From the NCBI GenBank assembly GCA_024234875.1, contig JACKNM010000013.1, forward strand, positions 1 through 64,000: a DNA stretch of 64,000 nt, in the 5' to 3' direction. Position 1 is the stretch's first letter. Each line of letters begins with the position of its first letter. The notes beneath the pieces are model-generated. The model searched no databases. It saw nothing but the letters and a program-made list of their open reading frames with translations, and had not been told where the DNA came from. The DNA comes from Ectothiorhodospiraceae bacterium. GTDB taxonomy: Bacteria; Pseudomonadota; Gammaproteobacteria; HK1. The position numbers were made by a program, and so were the translations under genes. This document shows positions 42,619 to 50,926 of this stretch, piece by piece.

Positions 42619-43548
42619 GCGCCAGGGTCTCGCGCCGCGACCCGTCGCGGCCCTGACGAGCACCTCACCCGCCGCCCGCACGAGCAGCCACGGCCGCGCT
42701 CTCCACGGTCGTCGCGCGTAGCGATTCAGATACTCCTGCGCCCAGATCGGTCGGCCCCAATCGCGCAGCTCGGCGCCGAAGCGCTCCTGTAAGCGGCGAG
42801 CATTGCGGTCGACGTGGTCCAGCCGCCCGGGCGACGAGCTGACGTGATGCCAGATCACGCTACGGTTGGCGACGACCAACCGATAGCCGGCGCAACGAAG
42901 GCGGGCGCAGAGGTCGATGTCCTCGCTGCCGTTCATGTAGCCCTCGTCGAACCCGCCCATCTCGCGAAACCGCGCGCGGTGCATCACCAGGCAGGCGGCA
43001 GAGACCGCCGGCATCTCGCGGCACTCACCGGGTGGCACGCCGCGGCGGTGCTTGTAGGAATGGAACGTCGAGCCGTCGAGATGGACCGCGACGCCGGCGT
43101 GGTCGACCAGCCCGTCGCGAGGGTTGCGATGGACATTGCCGACCGCACCGACGTCCGGCGCCGATTCGAGACAGGCGAGCATCGGCTCGAGCCACCGCGG
43201 GGTGAGCACGAGATCGTTGTTCAGTAGCGCGAGGATCGGCGCCCGCGCCATCGCCGCGCCGACATTGTTGCTGCCTGCGTAGCCGCGCCGCTCGGCGTTG
43301 AGGATGACGCGGTACGGCGCGCCGAGCGTGGCCAGGTACTCGCGGGTGCCATCGGTGCTCCCATCGTCGACGAGGATGACCTCGTAGCACCAGGGCTCGC
43401 AGGTGCGGGCCAGGCTGTCGAGGAAGGCACGCGTCAGCTCGAGGCGGTTGTAGAGCGCCACCACGATCGACAGATCGAGGGACTCCGTCGCCGCCAGAGC
43501 ACCGTCGCGACCCGTGTCGCCGTCCGGGCTCCGGCGGTCTGCCATCAC
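42607..43548 (-). CDS. GT2 family glycosyltransferase
   Basis: A 313-residue GT-A transferase of the rhamnosyltransferase/WbbL-like type. DLSIVVALYNRLELT opens the domain, VILVDDGSTDGTREYL binds the nucleotide, LALLNNDLVLTPRW carries the metal-binding region, and MNGSEDIDLCARLRCAGYRL holds the ED catalytic motif. It is the last gene of the minus-strand capsule-export operon, six bases after kpsD. This suggests it builds the same polymer that the operon exports. Confidence 0.9.
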   Translation of the reverse strand: MMADRRSPDGDTGRDGALAATESLDLSIVVALYNRLELTRAFLDSLARTCEPWCYEVILVDDGSTDGTREYLATLGAPYRVILNAERRGYAGSNNVGAAMARAPILALLNNDLVLTPRWLEPMLACLESAPDVGAVGNVHRNPRDGLVDHAGVAVHLDGSTFHSYKHRRGVPPGECREMPAVSAACLVMHRARFREMGGFDEGYMNGSEDIDLCARLRCAGYRLVVANRSVIWHHVSSSPGRLDHVDRNARRLQERFGAELRDWGRPIWAQEYLNRYARRPWRARPWLLVRAAGEVLVRAATGRGARPWRSDQ

Positions 43549-43554
43549 GGGGTC

Positions 43555-45276
43555 TCAGTCGAGTCCGAGCACTGTCGCGGTGGCCAGTGCAGCCTGGAAC
43601 ACGATCTGCGAGATCGTCGAGACGAGCTGCAGATTCTTCACCGGCACCTTCGGCAGGATGATGATCTCGTCACCGGGACGGATCCGCTGGGTGCTCTCGG
43701 CCCCGAAGTCCCCGGGCAGCACCTCGCCGTTGCGCCGCACGAGGATGAAGCGATCGGTGTCCGCACGATCGGTCAGCCCACCCGCCCCCGAGATGTAGCC
43801 CCCCAGCGGCCGGTCCGGGTCGTAGAGCACGGCCTGCGGGATCATCACTTCCCCACCCACCAGCACGACGTTGCTCCGCTCCGGGATGGTCACGACGTCA
43901 CCGGGCTGGAGGTGCACGTCCTCGACACCACGCTCGCCGGCCACCACCAGCACGCCCTCCGGCTCGAGACCCCGGGCGCGCTCGACGAACGATGCGATGA
44001 GCTCCGCATCGCGACCCCGGATGCGCGCCTCCTCGTCGGTCTGCGACGATGCGCTGAGCACTGCCAACTCGAGGCGCCGCAGGCTGTCGTCGAGGGCCTG
44101 CTTCTGCCGCGCCGCGATGCTCGCGCGGCGCAGCGACACGGATTCGACGTCCGCCACCGCGGGATTGACCTCGACATGGTCGAGCAGACTCAGCAACCGG
44201 GTGTCACGCGGCACGGCGAAGCGGGACGGTCCGAGGTGGCTGCCCTCGATTCGCACCAGGATCGTCTCCTCGTGTCGGTCGGACTCGAAGGTGACCTGGT
44301 CGCCGTCGAGGAGCCGGGTCGGGGCGAGCTCGGAGAGGGTCAGGTAGTCGGCGTACGGCTTGCCGTCGCGGGTGCCGACCACGGTGGCATGCGTGGCGTC
44401 CGGGCTCGGGCGCGCCAGCTCCAGGAGGTCGCCGCCTTCGAGGGACGCGTCTCGCATCTCGAACAGATAGGCGTTCCGCGCCTGCCCGGTCACCTCGACG
44501 GTGCTGCCGCGCGACTCGACGACGACCGTGTCGCCATCTCGAAACTGCACTCGGGGCAACTCCCCACGAAGCAAGAAGCGATAGAGGTCGGCCTCGGCGA
44601 CGACGCGCTTGCCGCGTTTGACCAGAACACGACGGTAGCTGCCGCGATCGGGGTCGACCCCTCCGGCACGGCTCAGGAAGTAGAGCAGGGAGTCCGAGGC
44701 GACGCCGGCGTAGCTACCGGGCCGTAACACGTATCCGGTCACGAAGACCACCACCGGCTGGGTGCCGAGAAGGTTGGTGTACACCCGGACGTTGTCGGTA
44801 AACACCCTGCGCACCGCGGCGCTGATGAGGTCCGTGAGCTGTGCGTTGGGCCGGCCACCGACCCTGATCGGACCGATGTCCGGGAGGAAGACGTTGCCCT
44901 GGGCGTCGACCACGAGCTCACCGTCGAACGTGGTCGCGCCCCACAGGCGCACCGCGACGTGGTCGCCGGGGCGGACCACATACTCCGGGTTGAGGCCATC
45001 CTCACGCTCGGCGCGAAAGCCGCCGGTGAACAGGTTGGCGCCGAACGGCGGCGTCGCGCCGTCGGCGACGGGCCGCTGGCCGGGAATGTCGACCTCCGAT
45101 GGCGCGGCGCTCGGCTCGGCTACGCGCTGCGGCGCGGTCGAGATCGTGCGCGGCGCGCCGCGCGAGCCGGAAATGTCCACGCGATCCCCGACCACCTGCG
45201 CCTCGACGAGGCCCGTCGCCGAGACGAGCATGGCGGCGCAGCCCACGGCGATCCCGACCAGTGCAGCTCTTCTCAT
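43555..45276 (-). CDS. kpsD: Capsule polysaccharide export protein, KpsD-like, with SLBB domains
   Basis: A 573-residue periplasmic/outer-membrane export component. A signal peptide (ALVGIAVGCAAMLVSATGLVEA) leads into the Poly_export domain, seen as YVVRPGDHVAVRLWGATTFDGELVVDAQGNVFLP near residue 95. SLBB-type beta-grasp units follow (FVTGYVLRPGSYAGVASDSLL; VLVGGEVMIPQAVLYDPDRPLGGYISGAGGL), with a coiled coil between them near residues 390-440. The length and the PPFGANLFTGGF segment match KpsD of group 2 capsules. One base separates it from kpsE. It works with KpsE to carry polymer from the inner-membrane transporter across the envelope. Confidence 0.9.
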   Translation of the reverse strand: MRRAALVGIAVGCAAMLVSATGLVEAQVVGDRVDISGSRGAPRTISTAPQRVAEPSAAPSEVDIPGQRPVADGATPPFGANLFTGGFRAEREDGLNPEYVVRPGDHVAVRLWGATTFDGELVVDAQGNVFLPDIGPIRVGGRPNAQLTDLISAAVRRVFTDNVRVYTNLLGTQPVVVFVTGYVLRPGSYAGVASDSLLYFLSRAGGVDPDRGSYRRVLVKRGKRVVAEADLYRFLLRGELPRVQFRDGDTVVVESRGSTVEVTGQARNAYLFEMRDASLEGGDLLELARPSPDATHATVVGTRDGKPYADYLTLSELAPTRLLDGDQVTFESDRHEETILVRIEGSHLGPSRFAVPRDTRLLSLLDHVEVNPAVADVESVSLRRASIAARQKQALDDSLRRLELAVLSASSQTDEEARIRGRDAELIASFVERARGLEPEGVLVVAGERGVEDVHLQPGDVVTIPERSNVVLVGGEVMIPQAVLYDPDRPLGGYISGAGGLTDRADTDRFILVRRNGEVLPGDFGAESTQRIRPGDEIIILPKVPVKNLQLVSTISQIVFQAALATATVLGLD

Positions 45277-45277
45277 C

Positions 45278-46447
45278 TCATACCCCCATGTGGTCGTAGA
45301 TCGCCGCCAGCACCAGCCCCCCGATCCCGTAGATCAGCGTGGCCAACAGCAGCACGGTGAGCACCTTCTTGACGCGCTCGGGCTCCAACGCCTCCTCCGG
45401 CAGCTCGGGGGAGACGAACGGGATCAGATATCGCAACTTGCGCTGAGCCTCGGCCCGGGCCACCTCGAGCGAGGTGAGCGCGGAGCTGTAACGTTGTTCC
45501 GCCAGCTTCTGGCTCAGTACCAGGGGCGAGTAATCGTCGATGAGCCGGGCGAGCTCGGTGCCGGCCTGGCCGGCGAGGCGACTTCGCTCGAGCTTCACCT
45601 GGCGCTCCAGCGCGTCGACGCGCGTGGCCAGGCTGCGCACGCGCGCGCTGTCGGTACGCATGAACGCCTGCGCTTCCGCGAGCTCGGCTCGCGCGGACGC
45701 GAGCTGCGACTCGAGCTGGGTGACGATGCCGAGCACCGCGCTCGTCTCCTGACTCGGGTCGACCGAGCGCGTCTCGTTGCGAAACTGGGTCACCGCGTCG
45801 CTGGCATCGCGCACCCGGCCCTCCGCCTCGTCCGCCTCACGACGCGCGAAGCTCAACGTGTCGCTGGTGATGCGCTCGGAGAGCCGATTGACGAGCTGCT
45901 CGCTGAGCTCGATCAGCTTGGTCGCTATGCGCTGCGCCATGGCAGCGTCGAAGGCGCGCACGCGCAGCGTGGTGACATTGGAGGTCGTGTCGATGGTGAT
46001 GTCGACCATGTCCCGGTAATAGTCGAGGAAATCCTCCTCGGTGGCGTCCGATGGCATGCGGGCGAGCCAGTCGACCGCGCTGCTGCTGTAGTGGGCGTAG
46101 AGGTCGAGCTGCACCTGGAGTCCGCGCAGCATGTCGCGCGACAGGATGTAGTCCCGAACGATCACGGTGTCGTTGCTGGTCGACGACCCCGCGCTGCCAC
46201 CGAGGACCGAGCTCAACAGCCCCGCCGCCGGAGAGTCGTCACCGGCTCGAATCGCGTAACGGGTCTCGGAGATGTAGATGTCGGAGGCGAAGAAGGTGTA
46301 GTAGATGGCGGCGATCAGCGTCGGCAGCCCTACCAGCAGCAGGAAGGATCTCAGCAACCGAGCCCACTGCGCACTGGCTCGCGAAACGCCACGCGCAGGC
46401 GGCGCCGGTGCGGCCGATGCCTCGGCCGATTGGCTCGCGGTGCTCAT
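45278..46447 (-). CDS. kpsE: Capsule export inner-membrane protein, KpsE/Wzz-like
   Basis: A 389-residue inner-membrane protein of the polysaccharide co-polymerase type. A Pro/Ala-rich start is followed by membrane segment LLRSFLLLVGLPTLIAAIYYTFFASD. A long periplasmic coiled coil (about residues 180-330) follows, and a second membrane segment VLTVLLLATLIYGIGGLVLAAIYDH lies at the very end. This is the KpsE/CtrB/BexC layout. It bridges KpsMT and KpsD. The gene sits ten bases after kpsT. Confidence 0.92.
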   Translation of the reverse strand: MSTASQSAEASAAPAPPARGVSRASAQWARLLRSFLLLVGLPTLIAAIYYTFFASDIYISETRYAIRAGDDSPAAGLLSSVLGGSAGSSTSNDTVIVRDYILSRDMLRGLQVQLDLYAHYSSSAVDWLARMPSDATEEDFLDYYRDMVDITIDTTSNVTTLRVRAFDAAMAQRIATKLIELSEQLVNRLSERITSDTLSFARREADEAEGRVRDASDAVTQFRNETRSVDPSQETSAVLGIVTQLESQLASARAELAEAQAFMRTDSARVRSLATRVDALERQVKLERSRLAGQAGTELARLIDDYSPLVLSQKLAEQRYSSALTSLEVARAEAQRKLRYLIPFVSPELPEEALEPERVKKVLTVLLLATLIYGIGGLVLAAIYDHMGV

Positions 46448-46457
46448 CGCGCGTCCC

Positions 46458-47114
46458 TCACGTGCTCATCAGCTCCCGATAGGCCGACATTGCCTCGTCG
46501 ACCGATGGATACATCGTCAGCTTACCGCGCGACAGCACCACCGCGATGTCGCACTCCTGCATGATCGTCTGCGGGTTGTGAGAGACCATGATCACCGAGG
46601 CGCCCTCTCGGCGCTCCTTGAATGCGCGGCGGTACTTCGCGTTGAAGCGAGCGTCACCGACCGCCATCACCTCGTCCACGAGGTAGCAGTCGAACTCTGC
46701 CGCCATGCTGACGGCGAATGCGAGCCTCGCCCGCATCCCCGAGGAGTACGTTCGCACTGGCATGTCGAAGTAGACACCGAGCTCCGCGAAGTCCTCCGCG
46801 AACCGCTCGACGCGACGAATCGGAGCGCCGTAGATTCGGGCGATGAACTGCACGTTCTCACGACCGGTCATGGTGGTGTGAAGCCCCCCCGAGAAGCCGA
46901 TCGGCCACGAGATCCGCACATCCCGGCGCACACTGCCCCGGTCCGGCGGCTCCACCCCGCCGATGATGCGGAGCAGCGTCGACTTCCCGGCGCCATTGAG
47001 CCCGAGGATACCGACGCTCACACCGGTCGGGAACACGACCGATACGTCGTCGAGCACGACGCGTCTGCCGGAGCCGGCGCGGTAGGCCTTGGAGACGTTG
47101 GTGAGCTCGATCAA
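46458..47114 (-). CDS. kpsT: Capsule export ABC transporter ATP-binding protein, KpsT-like
   Basis: The ATPase that drives polymer export. Walker A is GLNGAGKST, the signature is YSSGMRARLAF, Walker B is CYLVDEVMAVGD, and the switch His is in MVSHNPQT. The ISWPIGFSGGLHTTMTGREN segment is specific to KpsT-type exporters. I chose TTG at 47114, eight bases after GGAG, because it yields MIELTNVSKAYR, matching the family N-terminus; this gives 218 residues. A GTG at 47210 would add 32 residues of unconserved Arg/Pro-rich sequence and lies six bases after kpsM. There is no C-terminal carbohydrate-binding domain, as expected for group 2 rather than O-antigen exporters. Confidence 0.93.
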   Translation of the reverse strand: MIELTNVSKAYRAGSGRRVVLDDVSVVFPTGVSVGILGLNGAGKSTLLRIIGGVEPPDRGSVRRDVRISWPIGFSGGLHTTMTGRENVQFIARIYGAPIRRVERFAEDFAELGVYFDMPVRTYSSGMRARLAFAVSMAAEFDCYLVDEVMAVGDARFNAKYRRAFKERREGASVIMVSHNPQTIMQECDIAVVLSRGKLTMYPSVDEAMSAYRELMST

Positions 47115-47216
47115 CGAGTCGGCTCCAGCCGCATCGAGGCCGCGCGACAGTGTCGAAGCGCCCCGCGGCGGGCATGCCGGCGAATTCGCGTCGCGGGATC
47201 GTGGGCGCACATCTCG

Positions 47217-48029
47217 TCAACCCTGGAGCGCGGTCAGAACCCGCTTGCGCATCGCGCGCTGCATCGTGAGCCCGATGAAGGTCAGCACCAAGGCCGTCTG
47301 AATCGGATACGCGGGGTCGGCGTACTCGCTCTCGAATCCCACGAACAGCGCGCTGCGGACCAGCTCGGTGACATGGAGCATCGGGTTCAGCAGCGCGAAG
47401 TCACGGACCCCCGCCGGAATCATCTCCGCGGTGAAGAACAGACCGGAGGTGAAGAACAGGGGCCGGAGGAGCACGGTCGGAACCAGCCTTTCGATCGACG
47501 CGAACAGCGGCCCGAGGGTGCTGAAGATGGTCCCGAGCCCGAATCCAACCAGGCTCCCGACGGCGAACCAGACGACCACGTCGAGAGGCCGCTCGACACG
47601 CAGGCTCTGGTCCGAGAGCTGCGCCGCGACCATGAAGATGGCGAACACGAACGCCGCGGTGCCGATCTCGAGGAGAGCGCGCGCGACCACCAGATCGAAC
47701 GGTGTGACCTGGGGGAAGTACAGCAGCGCACGATTGCTGAGCAGGGCGCCGAGGGTCCTGGTCACCATGTTGCGAAACAGCATGAACGGCATGACGCCGG
47801 TGACCAGGAAGGGCAGGATCGGGATGCCAGAGGGCGCTTCGCGGCCACGAAACGAGTACAGCGCCATGAAGATCGCGACGTAGATCAGTGGCTCGATCAG
47901 GGCCCAGGCGTAACCGAGGCGCTGACGGCCGAAACGCGTCTTCATCTCCCGCATGATGAGCGCCTGGATGACGCGGCCCTGCATGGTGAGGGCCTCGATC
48001 AGGGTGCTCGACGGGCCCTTGGCCGACAT
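47217..48029 (-). CDS. kpsM: Capsule export ABC transporter permease, KpsM-like
   Basis: A 270-residue membrane protein with about six helices, the permease partner of KpsT. The N-terminal REMKTRFGRQRLGYAWALIEPLIYVAIFM and the C-terminal LLNPMLHVTELVRSALFVGFESEYADPAY are characteristic of KpsM/CtrC/BexB. The ATG at 48029 overlaps nothing and is two bases after the stop of the lipoprotein gene. It would carry the finished, lipid-linked polymer across the inner membrane. Confidence 0.94.
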   Translation of the reverse strand: MSAKGPSSTLIEALTMQGRVIQALIMREMKTRFGRQRLGYAWALIEPLIYVAIFMALYSFRGREAPSGIPILPFLVTGVMPFMLFRNMVTRTLGALLSNRALLYFPQVTPFDLVVARALLEIGTAAFVFAIFMVAAQLSDQSLRVERPLDVVVWFAVGSLVGFGLGTIFSTLGPLFASIERLVPTVLLRPLFFTSGLFFTAEMIPAGVRDFALLNPMLHVTELVRSALFVGFESEYADPAYPIQTALVLTFIGLTMQRAMRKRVLTALQG

Positions 48030-48031
48030 CG

Positions 48032-48481
48032 TCACCTTGCGGCGGCGCTCGCCTCGAGGACGCCCGGGCTGGTCAGCAGGGGCGCGGAGCGCCACTCGCC
48101 CGTGGCTCCCTGGCAGCCGAGCCACCAGGACTGACCGGCGCGAAAAGGGATGCATTCCCGACCGCTCGCCGCCGGGTAGCGACGCCCGACGACGACATCC
48201 ACGACACGGCCGGTGACCGGGTCGTGAATGGTGCCGGTCTCGCCCGGCCGGGCCGCGGCGAGGAACCGAGAGGTGGGGTCGGACGCCGGCGCGGGCGCAA
48301 CCAGCGATCCGGAGCGGGCGGGCTCGCCCGTGTCGGAGCTGGCGACGAGGCCGTCCAGCGGCACGCAACCGCTCGCCGCCAGCATCGAGCCAAGCACCAA
48401 GAGCGCGACCGTCACTCGCCGTGACCGGGAGGACGGCGGTGTCGTCCGCGTGCCGCGCTCGAACTTCGTGGTTGCCTGCAT
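48032..48481 (-). CDS. Small lipoprotein at the head of the capsule export operon
   Basis: A protein of 149 residues with a lipobox LAASGC (Cys39) preceded by VTVALLVLGSML. A GTG at residue 23 would give a shorter, more normal signal sequence. The mature part ends in a compact domain with two cysteines: YPAASGRECIPFRAGQSWWLGC, then GEWRSAPLL. This recalls the C-terminal SGRxC...GxW pattern of small surface lipoproteins. It is the first gene of the operon, directly before kpsM, and could be an outer-membrane accessory to KpsD. Its function is unknown. Confidence 0.75.
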   Translation of the reverse strand: MQATTKFERGTRTTPPSSRSRRVTVALLVLGSMLAASGCVPLDGLVASSDTGEPARSGSLVAPAPASDPTSRFLAAARPGETGTIHDPVTGRVVDVVVGRRYPAASGRECIPFRAGQSWWLGCQGATGEWRSAPLLTSPGVLEASAAAR

Positions 48482-48526
48482 CTGCCCTGCGCGCCGAGGT
48501 TTCCGGGCGGGTTCGCGAGGGGCGGG

Positions 48527-48555
48527 ATTATAGCCGATTGCCGATTTCGAGCACG
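48527..48555 (-). promoter_or_regulatory. Promoter of the capsule export operon
   Basis: On the minus strand a perfect TATAAT lies at 48532-48527, about 45 bases before the lipoprotein start at 48481. Directly upstream are two back-to-back copies of AATCGGC, one ending next to the -10 box. No good TTGACA is seen 16-18 bases upstream, so an activator may be needed. It would drive the lipoprotein, kpsM, kpsT, kpsE, kpsD and GT2 genes together. Confidence 0.6.
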
Positions 48556-48646
48556 CGGCGCCGGGATCGCTCCCGCTGCCGGGCGCTTCCCACGGGCCCG
48601 GCGGGCGGGCGAGCGCGCCGATGCGAGCTCGCCAGAGAGTGGTGCG

Positions 48647-49882
48647 CTACCCCGTCCGCACCACCTCCGCAATCCGCGCCACGGCGTCCAGTCCGGACTG
48701 AAACGCACCGTGACAGGTCGCGAAGGCATCGGGCGAGACCGCCTCGCCGGCGAAGAACAGCCGGTCGTCGAGTGGTCGTCCGAGCACCTCGCGTTGGCCG
48801 AACCCGCCCGGGGCGGCGGCCGAGTAAGCGCCGCGCACCCACGGATCGGTGGCCCAGGCGGTGACCTTGTGACCCACGACCCTGCGCGCCACGTCGGCTC
48901 CGAACAGGTCTCGGAGCCGGGTGCGGGCCAGGTCCACCGAGGCCTCGACGCCGGCCCGCTCGAGCCAGGCGGCGAAGCGTCCACCGGTGCTGGCGACGAC
49001 GTAGTCGTGGCCGAACGGGCGCAGGATGAAGTTCATCGGCGTCTCGCCGACGTGGGCCCAGGTCACGCTGTAGGGATGCTCGTCGCCGAACGGATTGCCT
49101 TCGAGCACCAGGGCGATGCGATTGTGCACGCCGAGGGCGAGGGCGGTGACCGCCGCCTGCTTCCAGTCCGGGAGCGACGGCACGAAGCGGATGTCGCCGG
49201 CCGCGAGCACCCCGGTCGACACCGTCACCAGGACCGCGCGCGCCTCGAGGTCGCCGCGCACGGTCTCGACCCGCACTCCGCCACCATCCCACCGAATACG
49301 CTCGACCGCGCTGTTCAGCCGCACCGGCAGACCCTCGGCGAGCCGTGCGACCAGGGTCCCGTACCCCGCCTCCAACGGCCAGTTCTCCTCGGTGTCGCGG
49401 TAGCACACGAGGTCCGCGATCGAGACCTGGTCCGCGTCCGCCGAGGTGAGGAGACTCGTCCAGTAGTCGTGCAGGTCGGTCCAGCGCGAGTCGCGGGGGA
49501 CGACCTCCGCCACCGCGACGTCACGCCCCTCGCGCACCGCCGCGTTCATCGCCGCATGGGCGTCCTCCCAGAACTGCTCGTAGTCGGCGATCTCCTCTGG
49601 CGACGCCCACCGCGTGCCGAGCTGGAGTACCCGCCGACGGACGTTCTCCCGATAACGCATGCCGAGGCGGTCGGCCTGCGCGCGCAACGGATTGATGCTG
49701 GCGGAATGGAGCCAGTGGCAGCCGAGGTCGAAGGCCCAACCGGGGCCCAGGGTCTCGGTGTAGGCGCGACCACCGACGCGGTGCGACGCCTCGACGAGCT
49801 CGAACGAGAGCCCGACCTCCCGCGCCGCCCGCGCCGCACCGATACCGGCGGCCCCGGCACCGACGATCACGAGGTCGAGCAT
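48647..49882 (-). CDS. FAD-dependent amine oxidase (monoamine/polyamine oxidase family)
   Basis: A 411-residue flavoprotein. The dinucleotide-binding motif DLVIVGAGAAGIGAARAA is at the N-terminus, followed by ELVEASHRVGGRAYTE and FDLGCHWLHSA, typical of the MAO/LSD1/polyamine oxidase superfamily. The C-terminal FAD motif is DRLFFAGEAVSPDAFATCHGAF. It would oxidise a primary or secondary amine to imine with release of hydrogen peroxide; the substrate is unknown. There is no signal peptide. It is divergent from ilvE. Confidence 0.92.
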   Translation of the reverse strand: MLDLVIVGAGAAGIGAARAAREVGLSFELVEASHRVGGRAYTETLGPGWAFDLGCHWLHSASINPLRAQADRLGMRYRENVRRRVLQLGTRWASPEEIADYEQFWEDAHAAMNAAVREGRDVAVAEVVPRDSRWTDLHDYWTSLLTSADADQVSIADLVCYRDTEENWPLEAGYGTLVARLAEGLPVRLNSAVERIRWDGGGVRVETVRGDLEARAVLVTVSTGVLAAGDIRFVPSLPDWKQAAVTALALGVHNRIALVLEGNPFGDEHPYSVTWAHVGETPMNFILRPFGHDYVVASTGGRFAAWLERAGVEASVDLARTRLRDLFGADVARRVVGHKVTAWATDPWVRGAYSAAAPGGFGQREVLGRPLDDRLFFAGEAVSPDAFATCHGAFQSGLDAVARIAEVVRTG

Positions 49883-50011
49883 CCCGAGACTTCCTCCATT
49901 GCCCGCCCGGCGCGAGCACGCGGCTGCCCCTGGGCGCGCTCGTCGCGCTGGCATATGCTGCGCACCCGACGCCGGGCGAATCTCGGCAGCGCAACCGTGA
50001 GGGATCTTACC

Positions 50012-50926
50012 GTGGCGAGAGCGAAGTACGTGTTCCTGAACGGGGAGCTGGTCCCCTTCGACGAGGCGAAGGTGCACGTCTCGTCGGCCGCGTTCAAGTT
50101 CGGCACCGCGGTGTTCGAGGGGCTGCGCGGCTACTGGAACGAGAAGGAGGAGCAGATGTATCTGTTCCGCCTGGACGACCACCTCGCCCGGCTCGAGTTC
50201 TCGCAGCGCTTCATGCGCTTCGAGGAGATCCTCGATCCCGCATGGATCGGCGAGAAGACCATCGAGCTGATCCGCGCCAACGAGCTGCGCGAGACCATCC
50301 ACATCATGCCCACGGTGTTCGTCTCGGGCTTCGGCGGCCCCGGGGTGTGCGGCCCGATCGGCATCTCGATCGTGGCCAATCCCGGGGTCAGCCACGGGTT
50401 CGTGGAGAAGGGATGCACCGCCCACGTCTCCGCCTGGCGACGGCCGGCGGACGCCGCCATGCCGATGCGGGTGAAGTGCAACGCCAACTACCAGAACGGG
50501 CGGCTGGCGACGGTGCAGGCCAAGGCCGACGGGTACGACACCGCCATCCTCCTCAACGACCGCGGTAAGGTGGCCGAGGGCCCGGGGATGTGCTTCTTCA
50601 TGGTCCGCGACGGCAAGGCGGTGACCCCGACCACCACCAGCGGCATCCTCGAGAGCATCACCCGCGCCACCGTCCTCGAGCTGCTGGCCGACCGTCTCGG
50701 CGTGAAGGTCGAGGAGCGCGAGATCGATCGCAGTGAGCTGCCGGCCGCCCAGGAGGCCTTCTTCTGCGGCACCGCGTGGGAGGTCTCGCCACTGGTCGCG
50801 ATCGATCGCATGCCGGTGGGCGATGGCACCCCGGGCGAGGTCACCCGGCGACTGCAGCGCGAGTTCTTCGCCATCGCCAAGGGTGAGGTCGCCGACTACC
50901 CGCACTGGCGCACCGCGGTCTACTGA
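50012..50926 (+). CDS. ilvE: Branched-chain amino acid aminotransferase
   Basis: A 304-residue fold-type IV PLP enzyme that makes Leu, Ile and Val from their 2-oxo acids. FGTAVFEGLRGYWNEKE near the N-terminus, the PLP Lys in MRVKCNANYQNG (about residue 155), GKVAEGPGMCFFMV, and TPTTTSGILESITRATVLEL are the family blocks. The GTG at 50012 was chosen: AGGGA lies eight to twelve bases upstream and the length fits IlvE; another in-frame GTG lies 15 bases earlier. The 3' end overlaps the convergent PEP-CTERM-like gene by 86 bases. Confidence 0.93.
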   Translation: MARAKYVFLNGELVPFDEAKVHVSSAAFKFGTAVFEGLRGYWNEKEEQMYLFRLDDHLARLEFSQRFMRFEEILDPAWIGEKTIELIRANELRETIHIMPTVFVSGFGGPGVCGPIGISIVANPGVSHGFVEKGCTAHVSAWRRPADAAMPMRVKCNANYQNGRLATVQAKADGYDTAILLNDRGKVAEGPGMCFFMVRDGKAVTPTTTSGILESITRATVLELLADRLGVKVEEREIDRSELPAAQEAFFCGTAWEVSPLVAIDRMPVGDGTPGEVTRRLQREFFAIAKGEVADYPHWRTAVY

